Shown here: positions 31,946 to 42,559 of the stretch, piece by piece
How the letters are laid out: the number at the start of each line of letters is the position of its first letter
Position numbering within the stretch: the stretch's first letter is position 1
Origin: Coix lacryma-jobi var. lacryma-jobi
Taxonomy: Eukaryota; Streptophyta; Magnoliopsida; Poales; Poaceae
Reading direction: 5' to 3'
DNA length: 64,000 nt
Assembly: GCA_009763385.1 (NCBI GenBank)
Contig: CM019827.1
Span: forward strand, 112,309,204 to 112,373,203
Translations under genes and position numbers: made by a program
The notes under the pieces: generated by a model
Seen by the model: the letters and a program-made list of their open reading frames with translations, nothing else
What the model was told of the DNA's origin: nothing
Database searches by the model: none

Positions 31946-32208
31946 TGTCATGAACAAGTATCATTTATTAGTCTAGTTCTAGCTTTGGGCCTGTGAGTGG
32001 CTTTGGGCCGCCGGGCGAGTTGGGCTGAGCCCATGTATCTTGAATTGCTTAAAGACTCGCTGTGTGGGTGGTTGGGAGGACAGCGAAAATAACAAACTTA
32101 ATCCCAAAACCTTCTTCCTCTCCCGTGCTCCTGGTTGAGATGGCGCCGCCGTGCTCCCCTGCCGCGCGCGCACGCCGGGTTTCCTTCTTCCGGCCGAGGA
32201 TCGCCACA
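31946..32208 (+). repeat. 3' LTR of the chromovirus-like Gypsy
   Basis: 263 bp; differs from the 5' LTR by four substitutions and one missing base (cgccggg against cgccggcg). Followed by the target repeat gacta at 32209-32213. Confidence 0.93.
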
Positions 32209-32213
32209 GACTA

Positions 32214-32508
32214 GCGCGTTCCTTGTATACCGACCAGGCTGTTGCCATTTTCTGATTATTTTCTTTGAGGCTACCGACACGGACCCACACTTGGATTAGG
32301 ATGATCCCGCATTCCCGCGGCAGCTATGCTCTATGCACACGGTTTTGCAGGCACACACATCTGTGCACACGGTTTCGCAGCCCAAGAAGCGCAATGCGTA
32401 TGCCGCATGAGCCCATGGCACCGGTGTCCTCTTGGGGCTTTGCCTAGTGAGCCAGGCAGGCCCGTCGGAAGGGACAGCATGCTCTGTGCACATAGGAAAA
32501 TGTCCATA
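32214..32508. other. Host sequence that once adjoined the USP upstream region
   Basis: Before the retrotransposon inserted, this sequence continued directly from 12145, i.e. the USP 5' region. It shows two near-repeats (gcacacggttttgcag, gcacacggtttcgcag, 32334-32381) but no gene or promoter motif that I can support. Confidence 0.5.
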
Positions 32509-32746
32509 GCTCTGTTTACTTTCCCCAAATTTTCCAAAAATTTTCTAGATTTCCTGTCACATCAATCTTTAGATGCATGCATATAAAACATTAAATGTAG
32601 GTAAAAAATAACTAATTGTACTTTTAGTATGTACATGTTGAAACGAATCTTTTGAGCCTAGTTAGTTCTTGTTTAGATAAAGTTTGTTAAATAACAACGA
32701 AAGTGCTACAAAATTTTTCCCCAAAATTTTCCGGAACTAAACACTC
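32509..32746. mobile_element. MITE of the aacaacgaaagtgctaca family
   Basis: Inverted ends gctctgtttactttcccc..aaatttt and aaaattttccggaactaaacactc. The inner signature gtatgtacatgt..aacgaatcttttgagcctagttag..acgaaagtgctaca is shared with three other copies in this window. 238 bp, non-coding. Confidence 0.85.
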
Positions 32747-33173
32747 ATCCTTAATTTTTTACTCTCTCAACTCCAAAACAGAATAAACCACCTCCCTAAG
32801 CTTTTTAAACCGTTTGTTTTATCTCCTTGACTCAGTTATAAACGGTTTTGAATGTGGTTTTATTTTTTTCTCCCTTTTTATTTATTTTGGTTCAACTTAT
32901 GAAAAATCATAGTAAATCACAAGAAAATCAAAAATAAAAATCCAGTTTTGTTGGGCTCCATATAAGTAGATCTACATAGTGAATATATAATATAATATGT
33001 TTTAGTGTAAAGTTTTTATCGTAGTTTTAGATCTATACTTTTCTATATTTAAAACCGCTTATAACCGGGTCAAGGAGGTAAAACAAATGGTAATAAAAAT
33101 TTAGGGAGGTGGTTTGTCCCGTTTTGGAGTTCAGAGAGAAAAAAAAATTGACTTTCGTAAAAGTTGAGGGATG
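32747..33173. mobile_element. Inverted-repeat element, 0.43 kb
   Basis: Left arm (atcctt..ctctctcaactccaaaac..accacctccctaa..gttttatctccttgac..ttataaacggtttt) is the inverse of the right arm (aaaaccgcttataacc..gtcaaggaggtaaaac..ttagggaggtggt..gttttggagttcagagag..gagggat). Arms are about 110-120 bp with an AT-rich centre. A MITE or foldback element of a class I cannot name; no clear target duplication. Confidence 0.75.
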
Positions 33174-33193
33174 TAATTAGACCTGAGTATATT

Positions 33194-33448
33194 GCGGGCC
33201 GGGCCTGGTTCTGGCTGGACTGAAAAAAGCCCGATTATGTCGGACCGAAAAAATCTTAGTCCATTACCGTCCGTTGGATGAGTCGAGCCTGCTATTTTCG
33301 GGCCGGACCTGGACGGGCTACCCGTGCAATTTATAGTGTAAAACAGCTAAAATAAACATTTCGGGCTAGGGTTGGGTCCGAGAAATTTTTTCCTCGATAG
33401 TAACGTTTATGGACGCACCAAAACCCGACGGGTCCGGGTAGATGTAAT
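33194..33448 (+). repeat. Dispersed gggccgggcc repeat, copy 1
   Basis: Begins gcgggccgggcctgg and shares long stretches with the inverse of 48497-48770: gaaaaaagcccg.ttatgt, ggatgagtcg.g.ctg.tattttc, and ttatagtgtaaaacagctaaaataa. Non-coding as far as I can see. Probably a non-autonomous transposon family; its ends are unclear. Confidence 0.65.
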
Positions 33449-34854
33449 ATAGACTTTAGCATGCTCTGTGCAGATATTGGGCAACGTCAGGCCTCATTCC
33501 ATTTCCACTCTCGGGCTCTAAGGACTACAGTAAAGGCATGTTTGGTACCTTGCTCCTGCTCAGCTCGACCTGCTGACCTTGTTGCGGACAGCTGAAGCCT
33601 GACCTCCACGGTGCAACTTCATCTGTTTAGTATCATGGTCCAGTAGAGCCAAGTCAAGTTGGGATCGTATTTATCATCACTAGACAAAGAGATATGAGCA
33701 CCTTGCACATAGAACTCGGTCGTTACCCCCAAAAATAAACTTTTTTTGTGGCATTTCGTCGAACACGTGCTCAACGAACAATGTGGTGGCGGTGAAGCTG
33801 GTGGAGTCACACCCTAATGAGCTCCGCGACCTGCTTAAGCTCCACGATGAGGACGACCTCGCATCGGTTGGGCGTTGCCATGGCCACAGGGACGAATCTA
33901 AAGGGGGTTAGGTGGGCTCCAGCCTCCTTCAGAGCTGGTACATTAATGTAAAATTAGAGATAATAAGGAAAAAATAGATGAAGAAAAGAAGAAGAAATAA
34001 AGAAATAGAAGAAAAAGAGACCAGCCTCTCCTTTGATCGTGTTTTGCATCTGCCACTACATGGCCACAACAAGCCTTAGTTTCAGTTAACTATAGATATC
34101 ATTAAAAGCTGGTTTATGGCTTTTGGATTGTTGACAGTATGTGTAGAAGATTGATCTGTTTGATCAGCTTTAGCTTTAGAAAAGCTAGCTCATCTGACTT
34201 ATGGAAACATGACCATTCACTAAGCTAGAACTGTTTTATAGAAATCCAAGTGAGGCGACTAGTGTACGCTGTGCTTCCGTGGGCTCATGGACTTGGAGTT
34301 TGTAGTAGCCAAGGTCTACGATTCATTGCGTTGCGTGCCTCTACAGACTTCTACAGAGCACTCGATCGTCAATTGCTTGACATGCCTTCGTCCCTTCGGA
34401 CGCTGTCTTCTACGGAGTACTAGTCGTTGTAATTAAGCAATTAGAAAAGTCGTAATCTGATGGTGCTTCAACGTTCGCCGGAACACGTGGCACTCCTGGC
34501 CGCTGCGGAGGGCAGCCGTGAGAGTGCGAGTGAGGAGGGGACAGGGTGGAGTGACGCCACGTACGGGTGTCTCTAGAATCCGTGCATCACGTTGCTCCAC
34601 TAATGAACGTTCTATAGCCTGTATTAGTGGAGGCCTGGACGGTGGGGCGACGACATGACGTGCTGCTACGCGATTATCTTTTTGACAAGATACGCGATTA
34701 TCTTTTTGACGGACGGCGGCTGGTGCGCCTCTCAGTCGTCATCCGACGTGTCGGTGTTCACCCGTTCGGTTCGGTGCCATCCACTCCCGTACGAATAATC
34801 AATTTATTTATACCGTTCCAAGACGTCCCTTTTTTGCCTCGCGTGCTCCCAAGG
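33449..34854. other. Gene-free stretch
   Basis: No convincing gene. A GC-rich patch at about 33782-33880 reads plus-strand NVVAVKLVESHPNELRDLL without a start or continuation, so it may be a small coding remnant. An A/G-rich tract lies at 33960-34020. A 17-base direct repeat (cgcgattatctttttga) occurs at 34670 and 34691. Confidence 0.5.
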
Positions 34855-34863
34855 TTGTTAAGC

Positions 34864-36050
34864 GAGTAAAATGCATTCGCGATCTTTAAAGTTGTCAGCA
34901 GGTGTTATAGGTCCCAAACTTTTAAAAACATATTTTTAGGTCTCTAAAGTTATCGGCAGGTGTCGTTTAGGTCCCAAAGTCCTAAAAATGCATTTCTAAG
35001 TCCCTGAAATTAGTTCAGGTGTCATTTAGGTTCCAATAGGCGCTTAACCAAAACATTAGCTGACATGGCAGACTAACTCAGTGCTTGTATAGACCTGACA
35101 GGTGAGACCTACACATCAGCGGTACACTTAGTTATTTTTTAAAAAATCATATCTTTTGCATATGATCTCGGATAAAGATGAATTATATATGAAAATTGTA
35201 GCCCTCGATGAGATCTACAACTTTTTAATTTTAATTTTTTTCATTTGAGATTGTTAAGATGGTTAAAAGAGTAATATAAAGTTTCACTAATATATTATTC
35301 ACGTACTAGAGTTTGTCATATATAAAAAACACATATCTCTCGTGTATGACAATAGATAAAATACTTTATATGAAAAATATAGGTTTCAATAAGATATACA
35401 AATTCATAATTTTGAATTTTGTTATTTGAGGTCGTTGCAATTGTAAAAGAAATAAAAAAAAATTCAGCAGCATATTAATCGCGTACTAGAGCCTGTCATC
35501 CTAAAGGAATCATGTTCTCAAATACTGTGACAAATAAAAATAGTTTATATATGCAAATTATAGTCACCGATGGGACCTATAAATTTATTATTTTGGCAAA
35601 GCTCGAATACGCGAATAATAAGCTATTAAAACTTTATATTATTATTTTTGCCATCTTAACAATCTTAGATGAGAAATATTAAAACTAAAAAGTTATAGAT
35701 CTCATCGAGGGCTACAATTTTCATATATAATTCGTCTTCATCCGAGATCGTATGCAAACGATATGATTTTTTAAAAAATAATTATGTATACGGCTGATGT
35801 GTGAGTCCACCTGTTAAGTCCATGTAAACGTTGAGTCAGTCTGACACATCAGCTAACAGGTTGGATAAATGCCCGTTGGGACCTAGATGACACCCGAACT
35901 AAGTTCAGAGACCTAGAAATACGTTTTTAGGACTTTGGGACCTATACAACACCTGCCGATAACTTTAGGGACCCAGAAATGCGTTTTTAAAAGTTTGAAA
36001 CCTATATGACACATGCTGACAACTTTAAGGACCGCCAGTGCATTTTACTC
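34864..36050. mobile_element. Long palindromic Mutator-type element (1.19 kb)
   Basis: The ends gagtaaaatgcattcgcg and agtgcattttactc are inverted, and the inverted match continues for about 450 bp on each side with moderate divergence. It is flanked by a perfect 9-bp duplication ttgttaagc (34855-34863 and 36051-36059), the size expected of Mutator-like transposition. The centre (about 35320-35600) holds diverged copies of an inner segment also present in the arms (..cat.tgatctcgg.taaa..tatatatgaaaa.t.tag..). It encodes no protein; a transcript would fold into a long hairpin. Confidence 0.9.
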
Positions 36051-36059
36051 TTGTTAAGC

Positions 36060-36790
36060 CAATGGTAAGTTCCATGTCAATATTCTTTGATATATGATGT
36101 GATGTCTAATAAAGAAATAATGATTAAAATCATGGTACATTTTTAAGCACTATACATAACTTTTTGTTACGTATCTAAATATTATAAATATATATATAGC
36201 AAAAACTATCTACCTAGGAAAACGACAACAACTTAATTTAGAATAGAATTTCACACTAAAAAGTGGGTCTACCAGGATAAAGCTCCCCTTATATTAGAAG
36301 ATTTTCTCCTTGTTTCGTGTGCTTTTTTCTATAAAAATAAAATAATTCATTCGAGATTCCTATGAATTTCCTACATTTTAAAAGGGTCTAAATGGTTGCA
36401 AAACTGAAAGTACATCTAATTAAGCATCTAAGTGAGTTTTGGAATATTGATGACAATGTAATTAAGAATCTAATGAGATTTATCAAGTATGGACAGGTAA
36501 CAAATACGTACAGGTGTATGACACACGTCCAACCCCCCAATTCTTTTTCTAAGCAGTGTTTAGGCCTTTCAAGACTTACTTTACTTTTTATATTTTGAAT
36601 TTGAGTATACGAAGCATCGTACAATAAATGAGGATAGAAAATACAAGCTTAAGGGAAATCATGTGCTCTCACAAAATAAACAAAAGCCTCAAAGTAAAAG
36701 GAAAGCCACCTACGAGGAAGTTCTGTGTCTGAGTGCATAACTTCTGCGCTTTAACTGTACCGTTGGAATAGAGTGAAGGGGCATTAGAGT
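36060..36790. other. AT-rich gene-free stretch
   Basis: No gene, terminal repeat or MITE recognised. A short direct repeat (gagtgaaggggcatt) at about 36771 and 36787 leads into the Copia LTR-like sequence that follows. Confidence 0.5.
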
Positions 36791-38403
36791 GAAGGGGCAT
36801 TTACACCTCTCTCTCTCTCTTCTTCCCCAACAGTTACCACTCCTTTACTGAACACACCAACTCTTGGACAAGTTCTCTCTTCCATTGAAGGCCACCACAC
36901 CTCCCATTTGAGTTCTTTGTGATTTTCCACTTGTCACTAGATTAGAGAGTCCTTGAGCAAGAGCATCATCTTGAGAACTTTGGTTCTCCCTCTAGCTTGT
37001 GCTTTGTGTTCATTTGTCTTGGAGCTTGGACTCTTAGATGATTTGATGAGGACATCACTCCATCACATACAAGCCGAGGAGAAAAAGGAGGACTAGCGAG
37101 GACATCCGCCTCGTTATCCTTAACGTGGAGTCTCAGTCCAGCTAAAGTTGGAGTCCATCTCGGATTCTAGAAGCAGTCCCAAGTAAAATCAACACCCAAG
37201 GTGCAAGCGAACACCGTTTATGCTTGAAAAGATAATTTGATAAGATAACTAATGGTTTTGGTTTCACATCAAAATTCATCCTAAGGCAACAGAAATCATC
37301 GAAACAAGTCAGCGTCCAGATTCTGTCAGGGTGCTCTGACACCGTCTTTTTGGTGTATTTGGGTGTATTGTCTTAGAGCCCATTAGGGGACGCGTTCAGG
37401 AGGAACGATGACCAAGACTATATTTAACCACCTTCGCTCTTGTTAGGCTTTGAGTTTTGTTGCGTTCTTGTTTTTCTCGTGATGCGTACATTGTTTGTCG
37501 CAACTGGGCTGCCAAGGCCGCTTGCTATCGAACCAGAGCCTCTATTGTTGATCTTGTTCGCCTGTGGCGATTAATCCTTTTAAATAAATAATTGAACTTC
37601 TCTTTAGATTCATAAGCTTCATATGTATTTCAGATTGCGTTTATCTGTTCTTGCTTATGTTCTCGATTCGCTTGCAGGAAAGCCTTCTTGGCAAGGTCAA
37701 TCGTGTTGTGCGTACGTGGTTGATAACCAACAAAGCAGTGGTGTAACGGTTGTGCGGACCCGAATCAGACTTGGTTCGAAGCCTAGATCATGAATGTCGA
37801 GTTCTCCACCAATCGAAGTTATCGTACCTATCGGAAGATCGGGTTGTGTCTGCATCATGGTTAGAGGTTGCTCGAGAGCTCCCAATTGGTGTGATTGAGG
37901 ACAGATAAGTTTGTATTGCCCTTTTGACATAGTGGAAACTCAAGCTCAATATTTGTGGTTCGCTTTAGAAGAGATGGGAGTTGAAAGAGAGTCCAAGCCT
38001 TTGTGGCTCCCTTAGCAACGAGGATGTAGGCAAGCCTTTGTGGCTCAGCTAAACCTCATGTTAAATCATGTGTCTTGTCTTGTTGTTGAGTTTGTGCCTC
38101 TCTCTTGTTTGAATTGCAATTCTAGGGTTTCCACTCAATTTGTACGGTGCATTCATCTATAGGGACTGGTGCAAAAATAAAGCCCATACCACCATGAAGC
38201 TAGGTATATAACTCGATCTAAGTTTCAACGTTGATTCATTTCACTTGTTGGTGTTTTCAGCCACAAGCGTGGAAGTTCTGGGGATTTGTATGGAAGTTCT
38301 GCGGGAATCCATGGAACCTCCGCATCCTGCTAAGTTGCGGTTTTGAGTTTTAAGTTTATATAGACCTATTCACCTCGCTCTAGCCCTTGCCTTGATCCTT
38401 TCA
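36791..38403 (+). repeat. Decayed Copia-type LTR, plus orientation (left end uncertain)
   Basis: The right end tatagacctattcacctcgctctag..ccttgatcctttca at about 38358-38403 matches the inner end of the Copia LTR at 58361 read on the minus strand (ccaattcacc..cttgatcctttca). A CT-rich leader after gcatttacacc (about 36795) resembles the region behind a decayed TATA box. Between them, about 37100-37950, is sequence of unknown origin that could be a further insertion. No primer-binding site follows at 38404, so it is probably a solo LTR or a truncated element. Confidence 0.5.
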
Positions 38404-40187
38404 AATATTTCAAATAATATATGTACGTGTTTAAATAACATCGCTAGTTATAAGCATGATACCGTAGCCAGGACCTTTAATACATCACCTCTAAATATTT
38501 CATGATGACATAATTTCATTGGATCTAATTAGTAGTCTCAAATGAATTTCCTTCTCACATTGCTAATATGAGGCTTTCACAAAAGCATGAAATCACATTG
38601 TTCAACTTTGATTCACTTAGTTATTCCCATCATACACAAAATCATTGAAGACAAATTTTTTTCTTTGGTATCTTTGTAGATGTGTGATTCTAACAAAAGA
38701 TAACTTGGCCAAATGCAATTGGCAAGGCAAAGAAAAGTGTTACTTTTTGCCATAAAATTAGATACCTAAGCACCTTTTCTTTTAATGCTATTTTGCCCAT
38801 ACAGTTTGGGGCTACTTACATGTTGATTTAAGCGTTCCTTAACCTCGTAGTCTCGTATGTTTGTAAGTTGGCTTCATGAGTTTGGGAGAGATTTAAAACC
38901 TTTAGTTTGGTTAAGGCAACAAGTGACATTCTCTGTATGTTGGCCGAATGTTCCTTATTAACCTCGTATGTTGGTTGTTTTGGTTAAAACTCTTGCGGTC
39001 CTTTTTTTCTTAAATAAAAAACAATACATTGAGATCAACTTTAGTCGCCTATAGGAGTACTCCATGCTAAGCCGAAGCGATCGAGGTAATAGAGATCGAG
39101 CAACAGAAACTGCGATACAGCTGGTTTCATTTGATCATCATGGGTGCCTCGCCGGTTGCTGGCTAGTACATAGCTAGCCTCAATCTTGTTTACAATAATT
39201 TTCCCGAGATTGTGCTATTCTTTACTCAAAGGCACGGCGATAATGTAGAGGCCTAAACCAATCACACTACTAGCTACTAGCAGATAGTGGTGGGAGATAA
39301 TAACCAAGTGAAAGGTTAAGAGTTGGATGACACTACTAGCCTACTATACTGCTAGTAGGTATGTCGAGTTGTGCATGGTCTCCATCTCTTCTCGTCCAGT
39401 TGGGCTCGTCCCCGACAACGCTGATACTATATACATATAGTTGGTGCCTGTTGAGATGATCCTCCACATCGGTATGACGATAGTGTGCCACTAAATTAGC
39501 CGGTGCGTGGCCGACCGCCGACCAGATTAGTTGGTCGCCAGCTCGATCTGCCCTTGGAACATACGAGTACATGCATACTCCTTGGTCCTAAATAAACTAT
39601 AAAACATCCTATCCTCGCCTCTGGCCAGTGGGTCCTACTACTACAAGCACAAGGTTTAGATTGAATTGAACTACTGTTGGCTCCTCTTACTATGTTCAAC
39701 AGTCGGCTAGGAACATTAACATTTCAGTTTCAGGTTCTTCACGATCATTAGCTTACCTAGCTGTCGGAATATTCAGTTATAGCTACAATGGCTAGACACT
39801 GAAATGCCACAGGCGTGTAGCTAGCTAAATTGGAGAGAGAGAGAGAGAGAGAGCTCTGAAGGGGTAAGGAAACCTTTGTAACGGTAGGATTGTCGATCGA
39901 ATAATGTGACAGACAAGTAGAGATGAGCAAAAACGAGAGTCGCTTCACTGTTTTGCATTGGCAGCTAGCGTTGGTCATGTACGATCTCTTCTCATCTAAA
40001 AGTGACTAGAGCCACTCGATTGGCCACCAAGTACCATCATATCCCTGCTCGGCTGTTCGCCGACTGTTCCTAGATATATACACTAAATTCTTTATAAAAA
40101 CATATTTTGATATAACATTGAGATCTTTTTGGCCATTTCATCAAACTACTAGATTTATTTGTTCTATCTTCAGTTGTGCTAGATTTC
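38404..40187. other. Gene-free stretch
   Basis: AT-rich, many stops in all frames, no homology that I recognise. A (GA)n run lies at about 39834-39852. Nothing here supports a gene. Confidence 0.5.
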
Positions 40188-40196
40188 TAAACATAG

Positions 40197-40614
40197 AGTA
40201 ATAATTCACTAGTTGTCCCTAAACTTGCACTGCGATGCTATTGGGGGTCACTAATTTTTGAATCTTGATTTATTTATCCCTAAACTATACAATTGGTGTC
40301 ATCTGGGTCTCATTATTCAAATTTTGATTTTTAAGTCCCAGAACGTGTGTAGCTGTGTCATCTAGTTCTCTAAACTTGCAGACCATCATATAGTTAGCAG
40401 GATAAATTAGCACCATTGATGTGTTGACCTGTAAGTTCGACGACATAGATGACATCGTCATATAGGTTCTAGGACGTAAATGTCAAAAGTCGAGAGTTAT
40501 GGACCCCAGATAACACTATCATACTAGTTTAGGGATCTATAAATCAAAATTTGAGAGTTAGAGATTCATATGACACCATCCTACAAGTTTAGGGGCTGCT
40601 AATAAATTTTACTG
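40197..40614. mobile_element. Small Mutator-like MITE
   Basis: Inverted ends agtaataattcactagttgtccctaaacttg and caagtttaggggctgctaataaattttactg, about 90 bp of imperfect inverted match. Flanked by taaacatag (40188-40196) and taaacatac (40615-40623), a 9-bp duplication with one mismatch. Its architecture resembles the larger element at 34864-36050 (repeated 'ccctaaact' and 'gacacc' motifs), but it is a different family. Confidence 0.7.
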
Positions 40615-40623
40615 TAAACATAC

Positions 40624-41487
40624 GACCCCCCTCCACCCACCCACTACCGTACACCATCAATACCACATCACAGCAAGTGTCCCTTCCATAAACTTTTTCG
40701 GCGGCCATCCTCTGCCATCTCAATTAGCGGCGTCTCCTTCTTCTTTAAACGTTCTGTCAACCAACCCTGAGGCTAACTTTTTCTATAAACTATAAATTTC
40801 CAACAGCAGCGTAATTTGCTGGGCAAGCTCTGTTTTGTAGAAGTTATATTACAGGAGAATAGGGACAATTTTTGTTACGTTTGAAGAGAAGTTAAATATT
40901 AAAATAAAACGAAATAAAAAAAATATAGTAGTTTCTGAAAAGACTCGAAAGAAAATTACGTTTGAAGGGACGGTTAAATATATTAAAACGAAATAGAAAA
41001 TATAGTAAAATTCTGGTGGCACTGGGCTTGACGTATGGTTGTCAAAATCTCAATTTTGTTGTTCTCTTTTTGCGTCTCACAAACAGAAGAATTAGAGGGT
41101 TTGACTCTTCGATCTCGTCAATAGAATCTACGCTTCTACCGTAGTATTTCTCTTCACGACTCATTGTATTAAATCTACGATTTTGATAACCTTTAGATCT
41201 GGATGCCTAATTTCTTGTGAAGAAATACTGTACGCCTCAGAAAGAAGCTTTTAAAATCTTAGTCGGACACCACTCAAGATGTCAACGAGCCCCATTCCCC
41301 GATTTCCCGCGGGGAATTCAACCATTAGAAGACAGAAATAGTACAAATTTTATCTCCATGGAAAAATAAATGTGGGAAAAATCATCCTCATCAGGTATGG
41401 TGGAGACGGGGATGGTATGCAGTCCCCTGGCCCCATTCTCCGCGAGGACCCGAAATTATTAAGGTCCATCCAAGAAGGCCCAATTTG
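40624..41487. other. Gene-free stretch
   Basis: A near-duplicate of about 60 bases (ttacgtttgaag.ga..gttaaatat.ttaaaa.gaaata..aatatagta) occurs at about 40876-40932 and 40957-41010. From about 41290 a GC-richer repeat (ccccgatttcccgcggggaa) appears; it resembles 41910-41990 (ccccaaatggggacgggg) and may be the two halves of one element split by the Stowaway at 41490. Confidence 0.45.
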
Positions 41488-41489
41488 TA

Positions 41490-41741
41490 CTCCCTCCGTA
41501 TCGCAAATAGAAGTCGTTTAGGACAGCGACCCGAAATTTCGCATGACCACTTGTTTTTTAAAAAATATTTTGTTGTAAAATTGTATATGTATATTTTTAT
41601 GAAAATACTTTTCAAGACAAATTTATTTATATGATTTTTACATATCTAAACTCAATAATTTAAAAGTTGTTCATGATTTATATTCTTAATATTTGACTCA
41701 AACCTTGTCTAAAACGACTTCTATTTCCAATACGGAGGGAG
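41490..41741. mobile_element. Stowaway MITE (Tc1/mariner type)
   Basis: Ends ctccctccgtatcgcaaatag and ctatttccaatacggagggag, with TA on both sides (41488-41489 and 41742-41743). It is the intact relative of the truncated piece at 7590-7668. Confidence 0.92.
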
Positions 41742-42559
41742 TACATATATAAGACTGCATGCGGATTATGATAAATTATTGGATATATACGTTTATTGAT
41801 TATTTAAAATCATATATTATTTACTTATGTGTATTTGAGATCAATTGTCTTGTTTGCTAAGTGTCAATCTCGCTGTACTGCTGATGCGGGAGATGGAGAT
41901 CCTGTGGAGATTAAATCCCCAAATGGGGACGGGGATAGGAGTCTTTACGGGCACAGGGACGGAGAAAATTTTCATCAGCGGGAATAAGAATGAGGCAGTA
42001 ACCTCTGACGACTACCGTTGTCCTCAAGGAACGAAGTCTGACACAAGAAAAAGTAGCACTTGAGTACTACTGCCTATACAAACACACGTACGTATGGCAA
42101 CAAATACAAACACACAGATGCGTCTCACGCAGAAGCAGGCGCAGGAGCAGACGCATGCCGCATGCGGCGTGCATCGAGCCCCCCCGCCCCCAGCCCCAGA
42201 TCGGTGGTCCGCACCGGAGGAAGCTAGCTAAAATGCTACGAAGTGCCGCGGAGGGCCGGCCGGCCGGGACTAACTAGGAGCTGTCGTGGCCGTTCCTGGT
42301 GCCGGTGGGCCCCCAGCAGCCCACGCACCATTTCGTTTTTGATGCCTCCTTTGGCTTTGGCTTCCATTTGCCCTTCCTTTTCTTCCTCCAGATTATTTAT
42401 TTAAAGCCGTTTCCGTTGCGTTCAGGCCTTCAGGTTCAGGGAGAGAGAGACAGAGACAGAGAGGGGAGTGGAGGGAGCAAAGGCAAAGCAGCCAACAACC
42501 AGAGGGACACGGAGAGAGCGCGAAGCTTGGGGATCATCGAGAGAGCCAGGAAGAAGAAG

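Larger units (their letters stand above)
12151..32208 (+). mobile_element. Chromovirus-like Gypsy retrotransposon, host of a nested Tat element
   Basis: LTRs at 12151-12414 and 31946-32208 flanked by the identical 5-bp repeat gacta (12146-12150 and 32209-32213). Without the nested insertion (15958-30665 plus the second copy of its 5-bp target repeat) it is about 5.3 kb. It has a primer-binding site after the 5' LTR, one gag-pol frame, and a polypurine tract (aaggaggggagag, 31933-31945). The short LTRs and compact size suit the Reina type of chromovirus; the lineage is inference. By eye the two LTRs differ at four substitutions and one single-base indel in about 263 bp. Confidence 0.93.

Noticed and set aside
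33619..33900. Possible gene around the NVVAVKLVESHPNE reading
   Set aside because: Only about 35 codons look coding, without start, splice sites or continuation on either side.
42299..42559. N-terminal extension of the RING-CH protein
   Set aside because: The in-frame extension starts at a non-ATG codon, is low-complexity (gag/gagag-rich leader) and lies between a TATA-like site and the ATG.
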